A stretch of 64,000 nt of DNA from Eublepharis macularius. Lineage: Eukaryota > Chordata > Lepidosauria > Squamata > Eublepharidae. The notes under the pieces were generated by a model. It ran no database searches. It was not told the DNA's origin and saw only the letters and a program-made list of their open reading frames with translations. A program made the position numbers and the translations under genes. Location: contig NC_072790.1 in NCBI RefSeq assembly GCF_028583425.1, positions 213,072,897 to 213,136,896 of the forward strand. Reading direction: 5' to 3'. Shown here in pieces: positions 32,249-44,412 of the stretch; the first letter of the stretch is position 1, and every line of letters starts with the position of its first letter.

Positions 32249-33300
32249 CAGGGCTTTTTTCTGGGAAAAGAGGTGGTGGAACTCACCGGGTACCATACGT
32301 GCGTGCAATGATTTCACTTCCTAGAAGTGAATCATCACGCAGGCTGTGGCCATCCTGGGAGCGCTTCTGGGCTCCACAAGGGGTCCATATAGGGCCCAAA
32401 TTTGCCTGGAAAGCACCGCTGCTGTGCAGGGGAACCCTCCCCTCTGTGGCAGTGGCCCGATCCTGGTCATTTGGGGCCCAAATTGGGTCAAAATGGCTGA
32501 AATTAGCCCCAAACGGCTTGGATCGGGCCTGGAACAGGCTGCTGCAACACAGGAGAAGCCTTCCACATCAGACAGTGGTCCAATCTGGGCCGTTTTGGGC
32601 CCAAAAGGGCCCCAAATGACTGAAACAGGCTCAAAATGGCCTGGATTGAGCCCAAATTGGTCTGAAACAGGCCACTGCCATGTGTGGGAACCTCCCCCCA
32701 CCCAGCAGCGGTCCGATCCTAGCCAAAATGGGCCCAGAATGGCCGAAACAGGCCTGAAATGGCCTGGATCAGGCCCAAATTGGCCTGGAACAGGCCTAAA
32801 ACGGCTCGAATCATGCCTGGAACAGGCTGCTACCACACAGGGGAATCCTCCCTCATCCGGCAGTGGCCCAATCCAGGCTGTTTTGGGCCCAAATTGGGCC
32901 CAAAATGGCTCAGATCGGGCCTGGAATGGGGCGTTGCCGCACAAGGGAACCCTCCCATGCCTGGCAGCAGCACAATCCTGGCCGTTTGGGGTCTGAATTG
33001 GGCTGAAATGGGCCCAAAATGGCCCAAACAGGCCTGAAACGGCCCGGATGTGGCCCAAATCAGCCTGGAATGGGTTGCTGCCGCGCAGGGGAATCCTCTC
33101 CCACCAGGCAGTGGCCCGATCCTGGCTGTTTTGGGCCTGAATTGGGCCAAAACAAGCCTAAAATGGCCAAAATGGGCCCGAAACGGCCCAGGTCGGTCCT
33201 GAATCGGCCTGGAACGGGCCGCTGATGGGTGGAGAACCCTCTCCCGCCCGGCAGCAGCCTGATCCTGGCTGTTTCAAGCCCAAATACCCACCAGTCACAT
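32249..33300 (+). repeat. hAT-like end followed by a GC-rich degenerate tandem array
   Basis: Starts CAGGGCTTTTTTCTGGGAAA, the same terminus as the right end of the MITE at 39271-39550 (inverted). From about 32400 to 33270 a unit of roughly 105-150 bp recurs about seven times. Landmarks are GGGGAACCCTCC near 32430, 32555, 32690, 32840, 32945, 33090 and 33225, with GGCAGTGGCCCGATCCTGGC and GGGCCCAAATTGGGCC between them. No right terminus was found. Long ORFs on both strands here are by-products of the repeat. Confidence 0.75.
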
Positions 33301-35094
33301 ATTTTTAAGAAGTGCCAGAATGCACTTGAGCATTCTAGACCAAGGGTACCAGTTAGCAGACTGGTAGCAGCTGAGCAAGGTGCAACCCTTTGGATCCTGT
33401 CTTGATCCAGTTAACAACTGGTCTGTATATTTCAGGATTAAGTGGGTCACTTGGGATGGGTAGCAATTGTCTCTAGATGTTTAAGCAGGAAAGCTGTTCA
33501 AAAAGGTAGCTTTTCCTTTAGGTTAATACAGGTATAGCTGGTTAGCAAAGTTATTTCTAGAGCCTACTTTTTGTGGCCATGCACAAGGTTGATCCATTAG
33601 CCGGAAGAGAACTGAATACTGTTTCAGAGTCTTCAGTGCCATTTTATTTAAGATAGCATCTAATCAGCCCTGTATGGCAGGCTGTGCATACACTTGATGT
33701 CAGTACTGAGCTGCAGGAAGCCACTGAACAAGAGTCCACAGTCAGCTGCCACAAGCCCAATCAATCTCTCATCCTAACCTGGAATCATCTACAGTCCTTT
33801 GAGATGGTTGGAGCCTGTAGTTGTCCTGAGTGGGTGAGGAAACACCAGAGCCCTGGGACCTTTCTCAGATGCAAGGGGACTGCATCCTTCAGCACCCAGT
33901 GGCTCACCAAACAGGCCAGCAGCACACAGAGCCATGGCCACAGGGTATTTGTGACCGAAACTCCAGTGTATAATTTAGCCTCAAAACACAGCCATGGGAA
34001 CCCGATATGAATGAGGGTCACGGCTCCGGGGAAAAGGTATGTGTGTCTCTCCCATGTGCTTTCTCTTTGATTGAAACTGACCTCCCAGCTGTTCTTAATA
34101 CAGGCACAATTCAGGTATCTTTTGGCCATCTTTCACTGTATTATTTTCTGTCCAAGAATGTCAGAAATGCCCCTTTGGCTGAGCCATGGAAAAGAGGAAC
34201 AAGGCAGCATGAGGGCCAAGCTGACTAGTAGATGACTTTCCTCCTGCCCATTAAATTTGGATGGAAGAATATGCATCTCCCCCACCCCCTTTCCACTACC
34301 TACACTTTTTATGCCCATGAGGTCTGTTCATTTCTTCTAGCAAAAGACACCCCCCCCCCGGCAAAAAAAAAGGCGTTTCAGGGGGGAAAGTGTCTATTCC
34401 AATATATAACAAACTTTTCCAAACATGCTCCTTGTGGCTAGTAAATGCTACATTCCAGCATCTCCCCCTATCCCCTGGTGTGGTTTTTTTTGACAGGGTT
34501 TATAAATAATTGCTGCAAGAAACACATACTGATAAGGCTTCTCAGCACACCACTGTTGAAGATTTATCTGAAGCTATTTATTACCCTGGAGGTCTATTCT
34601 TTTAACATTCCACTACATTTACGATGCAAGTTTTTGAGACCAGCAGATCAGTCTGCAAAGCTCAAGAGCATTGGCACATTGTGAAATGGTCAGATTTATT
34701 TTTCCTAAATGTAGTCATCCCTCCACCCACTGCCCCATTTTATACCCATCTTAAGAGCATAAATGATGGCAAGCAGGAATTCAGAAGTAAACTTCAGGTA
34801 TGTGGTCCTGCACTGAATCCCATTTTGCATGTTTAACTTTTATTTTCTACCTTCTACTGAAGTGCTGATGGCAAATCTAGATTTAGTCCTCAACTTCTCT
34901 CTTGAATCACATGCTCACCAACATTTAGATGGCACATGTGGTTTGGTCTATGAAAACAAAGGGTTTGCTACTATGAGTAACGGTAACATTAAAATGCCCA
35001 CCAACTGGTGGGGAAATTTATAGAAACATGCTCACTGACGATCTGCAACTGAGCAAGTCACTTGTTTATCTCGTTCTATCTCACACTACCAGCA
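33301..35094 (-). other. EFEMP1 intron, no repeat recognised
   Basis: Plain intronic sequence with short homopolymers (poly-C near 34350, poly-A near 34365). ORFs up to 114 codons show no domain. Confidence 0.45.
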
Positions 35095-36260
35095 GATTCC
35101 AGGGAGGCTGTGAAAAGTGTGATTAGGTGCCTGGGGGCAGTTTTCAGACAGATGGGGGCTAACAAGCTGTAACTTAATCCCAACAAGATAGAGGTGCTAC
35201 CGATGGAGGGAATTTCTGACCCATGAAATGGGTTATCTCTCCTGTTCTATATGGGGTTGTGCTACCCCTGAAGGAGCAGGTTTGACCCGGGCCTCTTGTT
35301 GGATAAGCAGGTAGCAGTGGTCACCAAGGGTGCTTTTTATCAACTTTGACTGTTGAGCCAGCTGCGGCTCTTCCTGGGTAACATTTATATTAGACTACTG
35401 CAATGCCCACTACATAGGCTGCCCCTGGAGACTGTCTGGAAACTTCAGTTGATACAGAATGCTCTGGCTAGAATGCTGGCAGAAGTGGGTTGTAGGGACT
35501 GTATCACTCTAATATTGTTCCATCTGCACTGGCTCCTAATTTGCTTCTGGGTCTAATTCAAGGTGCTGGTATTGACCTTTAGAGCTCTGTACGGCTTGGA
35601 ACCAGCATATCTTAAGGCTGCCTTCTCCCATATGAACCTCCCTGTTCAATTTGGTAAACTTTGGAGGTCCTACTTCAGATGCCCCCGCTCTATGAGGCTA
35701 GACAGGTAGGCCTTCTCAGTCACGGTATCAAACTCTGGAATTCTCTCTCCAGGGATATTTTCTGTCCCCCTTGAGTGCTGTCTTCAGTCAGCAGATGAAG
35801 ACATTTTTGTTTTGTCTAGCTTTGTCTAGACCCTCCACCTTGTTTTTTGTGTTGTGTGTGTTTATTGAAGAGAACCAGTTTGGTGTAGTGGTTAAGAGTG
35901 GCAGGACTCTAATCTGGAGAGCCAGGTTTGATTCCCCACTCCTACGCTTGAAGCCAGGTGGGTGACCTTGGGTCAGTCACAGCTCTCTCAGAGCTCTCTC
36001 AGACTTATAGGGTGATTGTTGTGAAGATAACAACACACTTTGTAAACCGCTCTGAGTGGGCGTTAAGTTGTCCTGAAGGGTGGTGTATAAACCAAATATT
36101 ATTATTATTATTATTATTAAAATACTATTTTAAATGTTTTAAATTTAAATTGTTTTAAAATGTTGTTCTAAATTGTTTATTAGCGTTTTAATGTTCACCG
36201 TTTTGGGGACCCTATTTGGGCTAAAAAGAAGGCATACAAATGTTTTAAATGAATAAACAG
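35095..36260 (+). mobile_element. CR1/L2-clade LINE fragment, split by a SINE
   Basis: Decayed RT C-terminal signature: TTAGACTACTGCAATGCCC (LDYCNA), ATACAGAATGCTCTGGCTAG (IQNALAR) and CTGCACTGGCTCCTAATTTG (LHWL). The 3' tail resumes after the SINE as GTTTTAATGTTCACCGTTTT… and AATGAATAAA near 36255. Confidence 0.75.
35869..36119 (+). mobile_element. complete Sauria-type SINE
   Basis: tRNA-like head with A-box TTGGTGTAGTGGTTAAGAG and B-box GGTTTGATTCC, middle GTGACCTTGGGTCAGTCACA, and a 3' end GTTGTCCTGAAGGGTGGTGT with a (TTA)n tail. Inserted into the LINE at 35095-36260. Confidence 0.92.
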
Positions 36261-36299
36261 TCTGATTCACTTATGTAGTGAAACTAAAAGGGGCCTCCA

Positions 36300-36920
36300 A
36301 TTGGATATGCTGGTGGTGGTGGTGGTGGTATCCAGGAGTGCCTTTCGCTAGCTCTGGCCTTTCCTGGACAAAAAATATCCTACTACTATGCCTGGAAGCT
36401 ACAGCTGGTACAGAATGTTGCATCCAGAATGCTAACTGGAGTGGGTTGCAGGGACCTTATCATGCCAGTCTTGTTCCACCTGCATTGGCTCCCAATTTGC
36501 TTCTGATCTCAAATTGTGGGCAAGTGTGCTGGAACTGACCTTTAAAGCTCTGTATGGCTTGTGGCCAGCATACCTCAAGGACTGCCTAGTCCTACATGAA
36601 CCTATCCAACCTCTGAGGTCATCTTTGTAGGCCCTGCTGCAGGTGCTCCTGCCATCGGAGGCAAGATGGAGGACCACCAGAGAAAGGGCTTTCTCAGTAG
36701 TGGCACCAAAATTATAAAACCCTGGGAGACTCATCTGCCCCACCTATTGTTGTCTTCCACCAGCAATTGAAGACCCTCCTATTTATCTGGTTTTGTTTAA
36801 CTGTTGTTTTAATTGTTTCTTTTAAAACTAATTTTGTATTTTTTGATTGTTCACCTCCTTGGTGACCTTAAACCGAGTGGAAAGGCAGACGTAACAATGT
36901 TTAAAATGATAATAAAATAA
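36300..36920 (+). mobile_element. second CR1/L2-clade LINE 3' fragment
   Basis: CTGGTACAGAATGTTGCATC (LVQNVAS), CACCTGCATTGGCTCCCAAT (LHWLP) and CTGTATGGCTTGTGGCCAGC, with a 3' tail ending near AATGATAATAAAATAA. A (TGG)n tract at 36312-36328 marks its start. Confidence 0.75.
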
Positions 36921-39024
36921 CAAAAAGGATGTATTCAAGCAGCTCAGAGCCAAACCTGCTCTCAGTTACCCCTATTACTTGTAGGAAGGATTTTTCGTCC
37001 CTGCTCAACAGACTTGCAATAACAGTTCACTTTTATCCTATAGATCTTTATGTGTGTCATTGTGAATCAAGCCCCTCCTACCTGAAGCATCCCCATTCAT
37101 TTGCAAAAGCCCATCTTGTGTTCCATTTCTTGAGCCGCAACGTTGTGTGACAGAAACTGATCTCCCGTATTCATAATATAAGAACCCCTATAGTGGTATT
37201 CCTTTCTATGCCACTAGGATCATAAGAAAACATTGGAACATGCTTGTGGTGTGGCTCTTTCCCATGCCTTGTTAAACCTTGGGAAACTGGGTTAATACTG
37301 GTGTGGGCTCCTTCCACATAGCCCCAGGCTTCTTACATTAGAGTGGTATGGGTTCAGGAGAAGTAACATGAATAGTGAACTCTGACTAAGCTTTATTCAA
37401 GTCAGTTCTTGTGGAGGGACTTGAAGGAGAAGAGGGTGGCAGCCTGATACAGACTGTGTGCCGTGTGTGTGTGTGTGTGTGTAGGGGGGGCTTATGGGGT
37501 AGTAGGTCAAAAAGAACAGAGATGGAAACAGGAGGAGACCAAGGAAGCTGATTGGAGATGCATTTGCACAGAATGCAGGCAACTTTGAAAGTGATAGGAA
37601 GCCTTTATTATTGTCAGTTTTTGTATTGAGCAGGTATTAATGTTGACACCATGTTGTACAATTTTTATTAATAAATTTTTTTGGGGGGAAAAAGCGCCTG
37701 ACAAGAAGCCTAAGGAGGGATGGAAGGGAGATGGTTTACTTGACACACAGCCTGCTCTGTGGACAGAAACAGGCCTGTGCCTGCAGGACAGCTCTGTGTG
37801 TGCCAAATACCTCATGCCAGCGAACACTAGCTCAGACATCTGGCAACATATGTGTGGTCTTTGGGACTGTCCTGACTGTTTCTTGTACTGTTTTCAGTAC
37901 AAATATTCTCTATTCCAGAGTTTTGCTCTTCTTAGGTCCAGCTGGGCAATATCTTTCAGAAGCCGGTTTTCCCACATGCAGCCTTCCCATAGGCTTATAT
38001 TACAGGTTGTCTAATGAGATTCTTGCTAACCTGAGGCATTCCGGTGTTCTCCATCTTTTCCCCCAGGCTTGATTCACGGTGATATTTTACACTTATAATG
38101 CAACTGCAGTGCCAGTCTATCTGGCAAGGACTATGCACCACTGTTCCCTTTAATCTTCCTGCTTTCCTTTTTATAGCTACTTCTGTTTCTCAGCTTACTC
38201 AATAACTTCTTGTTTACTAGCACCAGAATCCCTACATAATCTCAATCAGTTCTTATTCAAGGAAGGATGGTGGTGGTTGCTTTTTCTCTTTTCAGCCAAA
38301 TTAACTGCTAATTAATTGTTTTAATTTTCACGATTGTAATTTCATACTCAGACAATTATGGACATAAACAAAAACAATAATGAGAAATAATTTTGGCTGC
38401 AAAGAGAACAAGAACTGATTAAGAATAATTCAAGGATGCCTCAGTAACTGCCAGTTAATAAGAAGTAATTAAGCACAGAAACAAGCACCTATGAAGAGGA
38501 AAATAATTCTAAGGGGCAGTTTCAGAGAAACATAACAACTTTGATGAATGGAACTTACATCCAAATAAACATAGAGTAGCATTGTGCCTGTAGGCATGGC
38601 TTTTTCAAAATTTTATGAGGAATATAGGGCTCTATTAAGTGCTTAATATAGTCACTGAAGTCAATTGGCTTTGAAAGTTTTAATTTTGCTTAGGATGGCA
38701 CTGCTAGTGTGGAAGTTACCTTAGTTGGTTTTCATTGTCTGGTTATTAATTTTTAAAGATTTTAATAGCTAGAATTTAAAATGGGATCTTATTATCTGTT
38801 TTCCTGTATTTTGAATTGGTCATTTTTAGAAGGAAGGAAGGAAATAGCTGTTTCTGAGTGCAGGCAGGTTTTAAAAGCTCCCTCTAAATACATAAAAGTC
38901 AGGTGGTTTGTTCCTTATAGAGCCTTTTGCTGATGAAAGCACTTGAAAGGCAGTGAAAATGTCTTCAAATACATCTTTAATTCCAGAGGTGCTGATTTCT
39001 TTAGACTGTTACAAAAATGCTTAC
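36921..39024 (-). other. EFEMP1 intron, no further repeat recognised
   Basis: (GT)n near 37457-37482. The rest is unremarkable. Ends at the donor of the 39025-39144 exon. Confidence 0.5.
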
Positions 39025-39144
39025 CTGCACAAGTGTGGTTGTCAGGTGTTAACTGAAAACCAGAATTACACTGGCAGTAATAGGAGCCAGGAACATTTAC
39101 ACACCGATGGTGGCAAAATGGAGGGAGTACACATTCATCTATGT
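39025..39144 (-). CDS. EFEMP1: EFEMP1 exon: calcium-binding EGF module 2
   Basis: This 120-nt exon has a CAG acceptor and a GTAAGC donor. It encodes DIDECVLPPFCHHRCVNVPG and then SYYCQCNSGFQLTPDNHTCA. Six cysteines and the DIDEC signature mark a cbEGF fold. The N-H-T sequon next to the last cysteine matches the position of the N-glycosylation site in human fibulin-3 (N-Y-T), so glycosylation here is likely conserved. The exon lies in a 3-kb gap between a hAT MITE (39271-39550) and the repeat-rich long intron downstream. It is phase 1 at both ends and fully open. Confidence 0.95.
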
Positions 39145-39270
39145 CTGGGTTACCATGAAAAGGACAAAATTAAAATAAATTATCAATACACAAATCCAGT
39201 CAATAAATTACTACTGAAAGGTGATAAAGTAAATGAACCCCCCACCCCCGCAACATTTCTTTGTAGTCAC

Positions 39271-39550
39271 CAGGGCTTTTTTTCAGCTGGAATGCAGTGG
39301 AATGGAGTTCCGGAACCTCTTGAAAATGGTCAAATGGCTGGTGGCCCCGCCCCCTGATCTCCAGACAGAGGGGAGTTTAGATTGCCCGCTGTCTGGAGAT
39401 CAGGGGGTGGGGCCACCAGCCATGTGGCCATTTTTGCAGAGGACAATTTAAACTTTAAAAAACTCCCCCCCTCCCATTCCAGCTGACCCAAAGTGACATC
39501 ATTGTGCAGTCCTGAGTTCCACCACCTCTTTTCCCAGAAAAAAAGCCCTG
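39271..39550. mobile_element. hAT MITE with perfect 8-bp target duplication
   Basis: Ends CAGGGCTTTTTTTCAGCTGG and CCCAGAAAAAAAGCCCTG. GTAGTCAC lies at 39263-39270 and 39551-39558. The inner part is a hairpin: GGCCCCGCCCCCTGATCTCC with GGAGATCAGGGGGTGGGGCC. Confidence 0.95.
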
Positions 39551-39642
39551 GTAGTCACTATGAAATTAATGAGGAAACCACTAAATAATAAGTAACTCAG
39601 GGATGAACCTAAAGATTTTACAGCTTCTCTACCTGTAATCAT

Positions 39643-39862
39643 GCGGGTTGCTAGCCTCCAGGTGGCAGCTGGAGATCTCCTGGAATTATGACTTATTTCC
39701 AGTAGATATAAATCAATTCCCCTGGAGAAAATGATTGCTTTGGAGGGTGGACTCTATAGCATTATATCCAGCTGAGGCCCTTCCCCTCCCCAAACCCCAC
39801 CCTCTCCAGGCTCCACCCCCAAAATCTCCAGGAATCTCCCAACCCAGAGCTGGCAAACCTAA
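39643..39862. mobile_element. TAGGGTTGCC MITE copy
   Basis: GCGGGTTGCTAGCCTCCAGG to CAGAGCTGGCAAACCTA with inner CCCCTGGAGAAAATG. Same family as 15118-15335. Confidence 0.8.
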
Positions 39863-39984
39863 TCAGAAAGTAAGGGCCAAACTATACACAATGTGGGATG
39901 TGTGTGCGTGTGTCAGCAATTAGTATCTTCCATTTCTCTTTTTATTACATTAGCCACTCCCCATGGGTACTCTGAAGATAAGGC

Positions 39985-40185
39985 ACTGACTGTGTGGTGC
40001 AATGGTCAGAGAACTAGAGTAGTTGGCCCGGGGAGACCCAAACTCAAAGCCCAGTTTGCCATGAATCTCACTAGGTGACCTTGAAGCTACTAATTTTCCT
40101 AGTTAAACCTACTAAACAGAGTAGTTGTCAGGATAAATTAAAGGAGCTCCTCTGAAAAAGGGCAGCCTAAAATGTAATTATACAT
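39985..40185 (+). mobile_element. degenerate tRNA-derived SINE
   Basis: GTGGTGCAATGGTCAGAGA and CCCAAACTCAAAGCCC (A- and B-box positions), then TCACTAGGTGACCTTGAAGC and AAAAAGGGCAGCCTAAAATG. Confidence 0.55.
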
Positions 40186-40309
40186 TTAAATTGCACCTCC
40201 ACCCAGGCAAAAGTGCAAGCCCATGGGAATGGGGGGAATGATAGGGTTAGGGTTGCCTAAAGGCTGACTCCTACTTGATGTAGGCCATAAAGGGTGTCAG
40301 TATGCTTAT

Positions 40310-40535
40310 ATTCCCTTAACATATGAAGCTGCCTTATACTGAATCAGATCACTGGTTCATCAAAGGCCATTTCCATACACATTGAATAATGCACTTTCAA
40401 TGCACTTTAGCAATCTTTTGGAAGTGGATTTTTTGTTCCACACATGGAAAAGCAGTTCCAAATGTTCACTAAAGAGTATTGAAAGTGGATTATCCAACGT
40501 GTGTGGAAGCAGCCAAAGTCCGTATGTTTCTATCC
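40310..40535 (-). mobile_element. squamate SINE fragment interrupted by a MITE
   Basis: ATATGAAGCTGCCTTATACT and GAATCAGATCACTGGTTCATC at 40321-40361 stop at the MITE. The continuation of the SINE reads AAAGTCCGTATG at 40515. Confidence 0.65.
40365..40514. mobile_element. Harbinger-like MITE, palindromic, 3-bp target duplication
   Basis: Begins GGCCATTTCCATACAC and ends GTGTGTGGAAGCAGCC. AAA lies at 40362-40364 and 40515-40517. CACTTTCAATGCACTTTAG and its approximate complement form the arms. Confidence 0.7.
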
Positions 40536-40720
40536 CTCAATGGGGACCCAAGATGGCTTATATAACTCTCTACTCAATTTTCCACAACAATCCTGCGAGG
40601 TACGTTAGGCTGAGTGTATGTGACTGGCCCAAAATCACCCAGCAAGCTTCCATGGCAGACTGGGGATTCAAACCTGGGTCTCCCAGATCCCAGCCTAACA
40701 CCCTAAGGCAGAAGTCCCAA
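40536..40720 (-). mobile_element. tRNA-derived SINE, minus strand
   Basis: ATGGGGACCCAAGATGGCTT, ATCCTGCGAGGTACGTTAGG and GGGATTCAAACCTGGGTCTC. The last holds an inverted B-box. Same family as 61671-61925. Confidence 0.75.
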
Positions 40721-40982
40721 TTTTTTAAACTGGGATGCTGGGGATTGAATCTGGGACCTTCTACATGCTAAGCAGACGCTCTGCCGGTAAGCCAGGGCTC
40801 CTCCCTTCCCATTTCTGCCACTGCTGTGCTTTCCAACATAGCACTAGCTTGTCTTGTCATAATTGCCAATCTTTCTTTCCTAGAGCTAAGAAAAAGATTA
40901 GACTTACAGCTAGAGTTCCCAGCACAAGGCTGGCAACCAGTGAGAAACTTACCCTGCAAGGGGCACCTGCATCAGAGATGTA

Positions 40983-41150
40983 GAGAGCCAGTTTGGTGTA
41001 GTGGTTAAGAGCGTGGGACTCTAATCTGGAGAACCAGGTTTGATTCCTCACTCCTCCACTTGAAGCCAACTGGGTGACCTTGGGTCAGTCACAGCTTCTA
41101 GCTCTCTCAGTCCCACCTACCTCACAGGGTTGTGCCACTGAGGACTCTCT
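40983..41150 (+). mobile_element. Sauria-type SINE, 3'-truncated
   Basis: AGAGCCAGTTTGGTGTAGTG to CTACCTCACAGGGTTGTG. Head and middle match 35869-36119, but the Bov-B-like end is missing. Confidence 0.88.
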
Positions 41151-41694
41151 TGCATTTAAGTAACAGAGTTTTTCCAAAATGCTAGGCCATCACTAGCAAT
41201 GTGCTGACATCACTACTGGGCACACGGTGAGTGATGCTAGCACATCAGGATGCTGCCTGCTCTCCCTTTCTTGTCTTTTTCCTCCTGCTATCCAGATAAG
41301 CAGTGGCAGTAAATGCCTGCTGGCAGCAGGGAATTCCCTGCCACTAACAGGAAGATGGCAAGCCTGCTTTCAGCCCAATCTTGTGGAACCAAAATGCCCA
41401 AGACAAATTGTGAACGTGAATAGCAGTGCTGATGTACCTTTAGGTTTCTGTGGTACAAGGCCTGTGACAATCTCCTTCACTTTCATACCAAAACTGTTCC
41501 TGCAATGGAACAGGGGTACCATATGATAACTAGAATTCCTGATGGATCATTTTAAGGAGGCAGTGATAGGACCCCCCTCTCCTTTCTCAATAAGTCTAGT
41601 CTATGCTCACACAAAGGGCACAAAGCACATGGAGAGCACAAAGTCAGGACTTCCACTTACTGATCCTAAAGCATTAGAGAAGCTCCCCCCCACC

Positions 41695-41696
<2 letters not shown>

Positions 41697-41754
<58 letters not shown>
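41697..41754 (+). repeat. (GA)n microsatellite
   Basis: About 28 uninterrupted GA units. Confidence 0.98.
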
Positions 41755-41756
<2 letters not shown>

Positions 41757-41954
41757 CTATCAGGAGACTTGAATTTGTTATTTTTTCCTAAAGACTCAGT
41801 TATGGAAACACACATCCAGCATTGAGCCCTTACGGCAGAAAAAACTGAAATGTAAGGAAATAAACAAACATTAAAGGATATGATCTGATGCCAAAAGTTT
41901 TGCAAATTAAACTTGTCAGCCATGGTATATCTTGTTTTGCCATATAATACTTAC

Positions 41955-42077
41955 CGATACACTGGTCCCCTCGTTTCTGATACCCAGAGGGACACTGGCA
42001 GGCAAATGATCCTCTTAAGTTGAGGCATAACTGATCAGACCGGCAGTTATGAGTGCCTGTTGTGCACTCATCAATAT
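41955..42077 (-). CDS. EFEMP1: EFEMP1 exon: calcium-binding EGF module 1 of the tandem array
   Basis: This 123-nt exon begins after an AG acceptor (…TTTTTAAAAAG) and ends at a GTAAGT donor. With the G carried from the previous exon it translates as [18 protein letters not shown] followed by [23 protein letters not shown]. It has the cbEGF calcium signature (D-I-D-E-C at the start, aromatic and Gly residues in the central loop) and six cysteines. The module is 41 residues with phase 1 at both ends, so it can be skipped or duplicated without a frameshift. It is the most upstream exon in the window. In human EFEMP1 the matching module follows a linker and starts the five tandem EGF domains. The next 21.9 kb upstream shows no further exon. 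Confidence 0.95.
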
Positions 42078-44412
42078 CTTTTTAAAAACAAGCAAACAAA
42101 AAGACAGTGTAGTTACGGACACTGGAAAGAGAGCTCCAACCTTCCTACTCTTTGCGTCATGTACAAAGAATGCAGCAAACTCAGAGATTCTAGATTTGGT
42201 TCATATTTTAATTGAGTGGATAAGAGCTATGACTTTCCTGTGAATGGATGCCATGGTGGTTTGGATGAACATTGCCCTCCTTAGGTTAGAGTTGCTGATG
42301 TGGTTAATTCCAATGTGATGCAGCCAATTTTTCTTATTTTGATGCAGCGTGGAGTCCAGCCATATGAAAATAGTAGCTCTCCAGTAAAGCAAGCCTCAGT
42401 CAACTCCTGTTTTTTGACACCCCACTCCCATGAGGAATGATAGTTATGATCCGTAGGAGTTCAGTGTTCCCTTGCAGAAGCAAACTAGAACTGGGAAATG
42501 GTCCATGTGCACATTCCTGATGGTATGTGCATAGGTTCACCCAATATTCAAGTGAGCAGGATATCTTCCCTCTTGTGTGTAAAGCTCCATATGTTCAGTA
42601 GAATTCCTACACTGTTGTTGGAGTGATTGCATTTTATTTGATTTACAGAATATTTAGGACAATTTCTACATTGTCAAACAACCAATGGATGAGGCAATTA
42701 ATACTTAACTTTTTAATACAGGAGAACAAAAACATAGTAGGCAGTGATGGAATCTTACATACCAAGTGCCCCCCTGCAGATACTTAAATCTGCAGATCAA
42801 AGCCACTGTGCTAGAAACTGCATGCTTCTGTAACCTTGGGGGAAACTCCACCCCCCCCCCCGTTACAGAATAATCTGGAACATTTAAAAAAGGGGATTTA
42901 ACCTCCCCCCCATTCTTATCCAACTGTTGCTCACACTGAAGCTCTGCCACACCCACCCAACACTGGGCCTCAGGAAGCGCCAGCGTGCCCACTCAGCACT
43001 ATAGCATGGCGAGGTCCTGCAGGCCCAGGGAGGGCCAGCTCTGAGCCCAGCTACCTCCAGTAAGTAGGAAAGTGAAAAGGATGGATGTTTGGGGGAGCAA
43101 AGTGGGGAAAGGTGAAGGGTGTTGGATGGGGAAGGGGGAAATGGTAAGGGTAAATTGCCCCTTCCCCACCAAATTTTATCATTTTTACAACATTTATGAC
43201 TTTCATGTAAAATACAAACAAATCGTGAAAGGATTCTGCATGTAAAATGGAATTAGCTCATCCCCCCCCCCAATGGAGGGTCTCAACAGCATCCGTCTAC
43301 CAATGGAAAGACAGGTACTGCTCCAGATACCAGACAGGACCTGATTCAGAGTTTCATTCACAGATGTGGGTCAATACTTTTGCTCTATAAGGACCAAGAT
43401 TCCTTGGTGAAAGTGAGTAGGCGCCTTCCAATCTCTTAAGACACCACAGGAAACTTGGAAGTGTATTTTCAGTTTGCATCTTGAGCAACTGTCGTATTTA
43501 AAATTGTGTTGCTGTTTGGAGGGCAGCTGGTGTTCCATTGTTGGGAGGCATCAGGGAATAGGACTGCAGAGAGCTTGATGCTGCAGCATCATGTGGTAAG
43601 CCACTAAACTTTCAGGTCAGTGCAGGGCTGCCAAGAGCCACCATGAGCCCCCAGACAAAAATGCCATCTAACCCCTGCCATATGACCCTCATCTAAAACA
43701 ACTATCATAACAAATCACTCGGCTTTCTGTGACTCTGAACAGAATAAGTGCAATAGGGTATAGTGACATATTTAAGCTAGAATACTATTTGCTTTGATAT
43801 AAACTGGAACTAAGGCATTCACCATTCCACACTTTAGCTACTTTGATAGATTCTTGACAAATACTAACTTGACACACACAAACCCTTTCTGTTCATAACA
43901 TGAACAGAGTTTTTCTGTTATACAATTAAGTATGTTTTAACTCCCCAGCTAGGGAAGGGATGAGAAGGCACGAGGCTGGAATGGATGGGTGGGGCATTCA
44001 CAGAAGAATTAGATGGTGGGGGTAGGGATTCTATTCCCCTGGTGACAGCAGGTGATCTCCCGCTCCCAGCTTCCATCCCCCATGACAAGGTGTGACAAGG
44101 AAGTGCTCCACAGCACGTGAGCGCAAGGTAAGTATTCCTGATGCGCACACCCTGTCAACACCCCCAGCCCCCCAGTTCGGGCTCTAGGAGACCTGGCAAC
44201 CCTAGGTGGAGGGAGACGGGAGAAATGGAAGGCATACCAGGTTGGCTCATGGGCTCAGCTACATCTCATGATAGGCAAGTATTTGTTTCAGCCACATAGT
44301 TTTAAAAGTTTGTAGCCATGGAATGGTTTCTTTAAAAATCATTGCTGAAAAAGGACAGCAAACAGCACCAAGCAGGAAATCAGAGCATTTGTTTGTTTGC
44401 TTTGCTCTGCCT
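42078..44412 (-). other. EFEMP1 long intron, first part
   Basis: No exon or clear repeat. Poly-C tracts near 42850 and 43263. 44000-44210 is GC-rich and may be an old repeat. Confidence 0.45.

Noticed and set aside
32321..33058. 245-codon minus-strand ORF, with a 216-codon ORF on the plus strand
   Set aside because: Both are translations of the GC-rich tandem array; they share its period and have no domain.
32249..33300. CRISPR-like regular repeats
   Set aside because: Units are degenerate and of uneven length in a vertebrate intron, with no spacers between conserved repeats.
35869..35960. Possible tRNA gene (A- and B-box)
   Set aside because: It is the head of a SINE; the same head recurs at 40983 and 44413 followed by the same body and tail.
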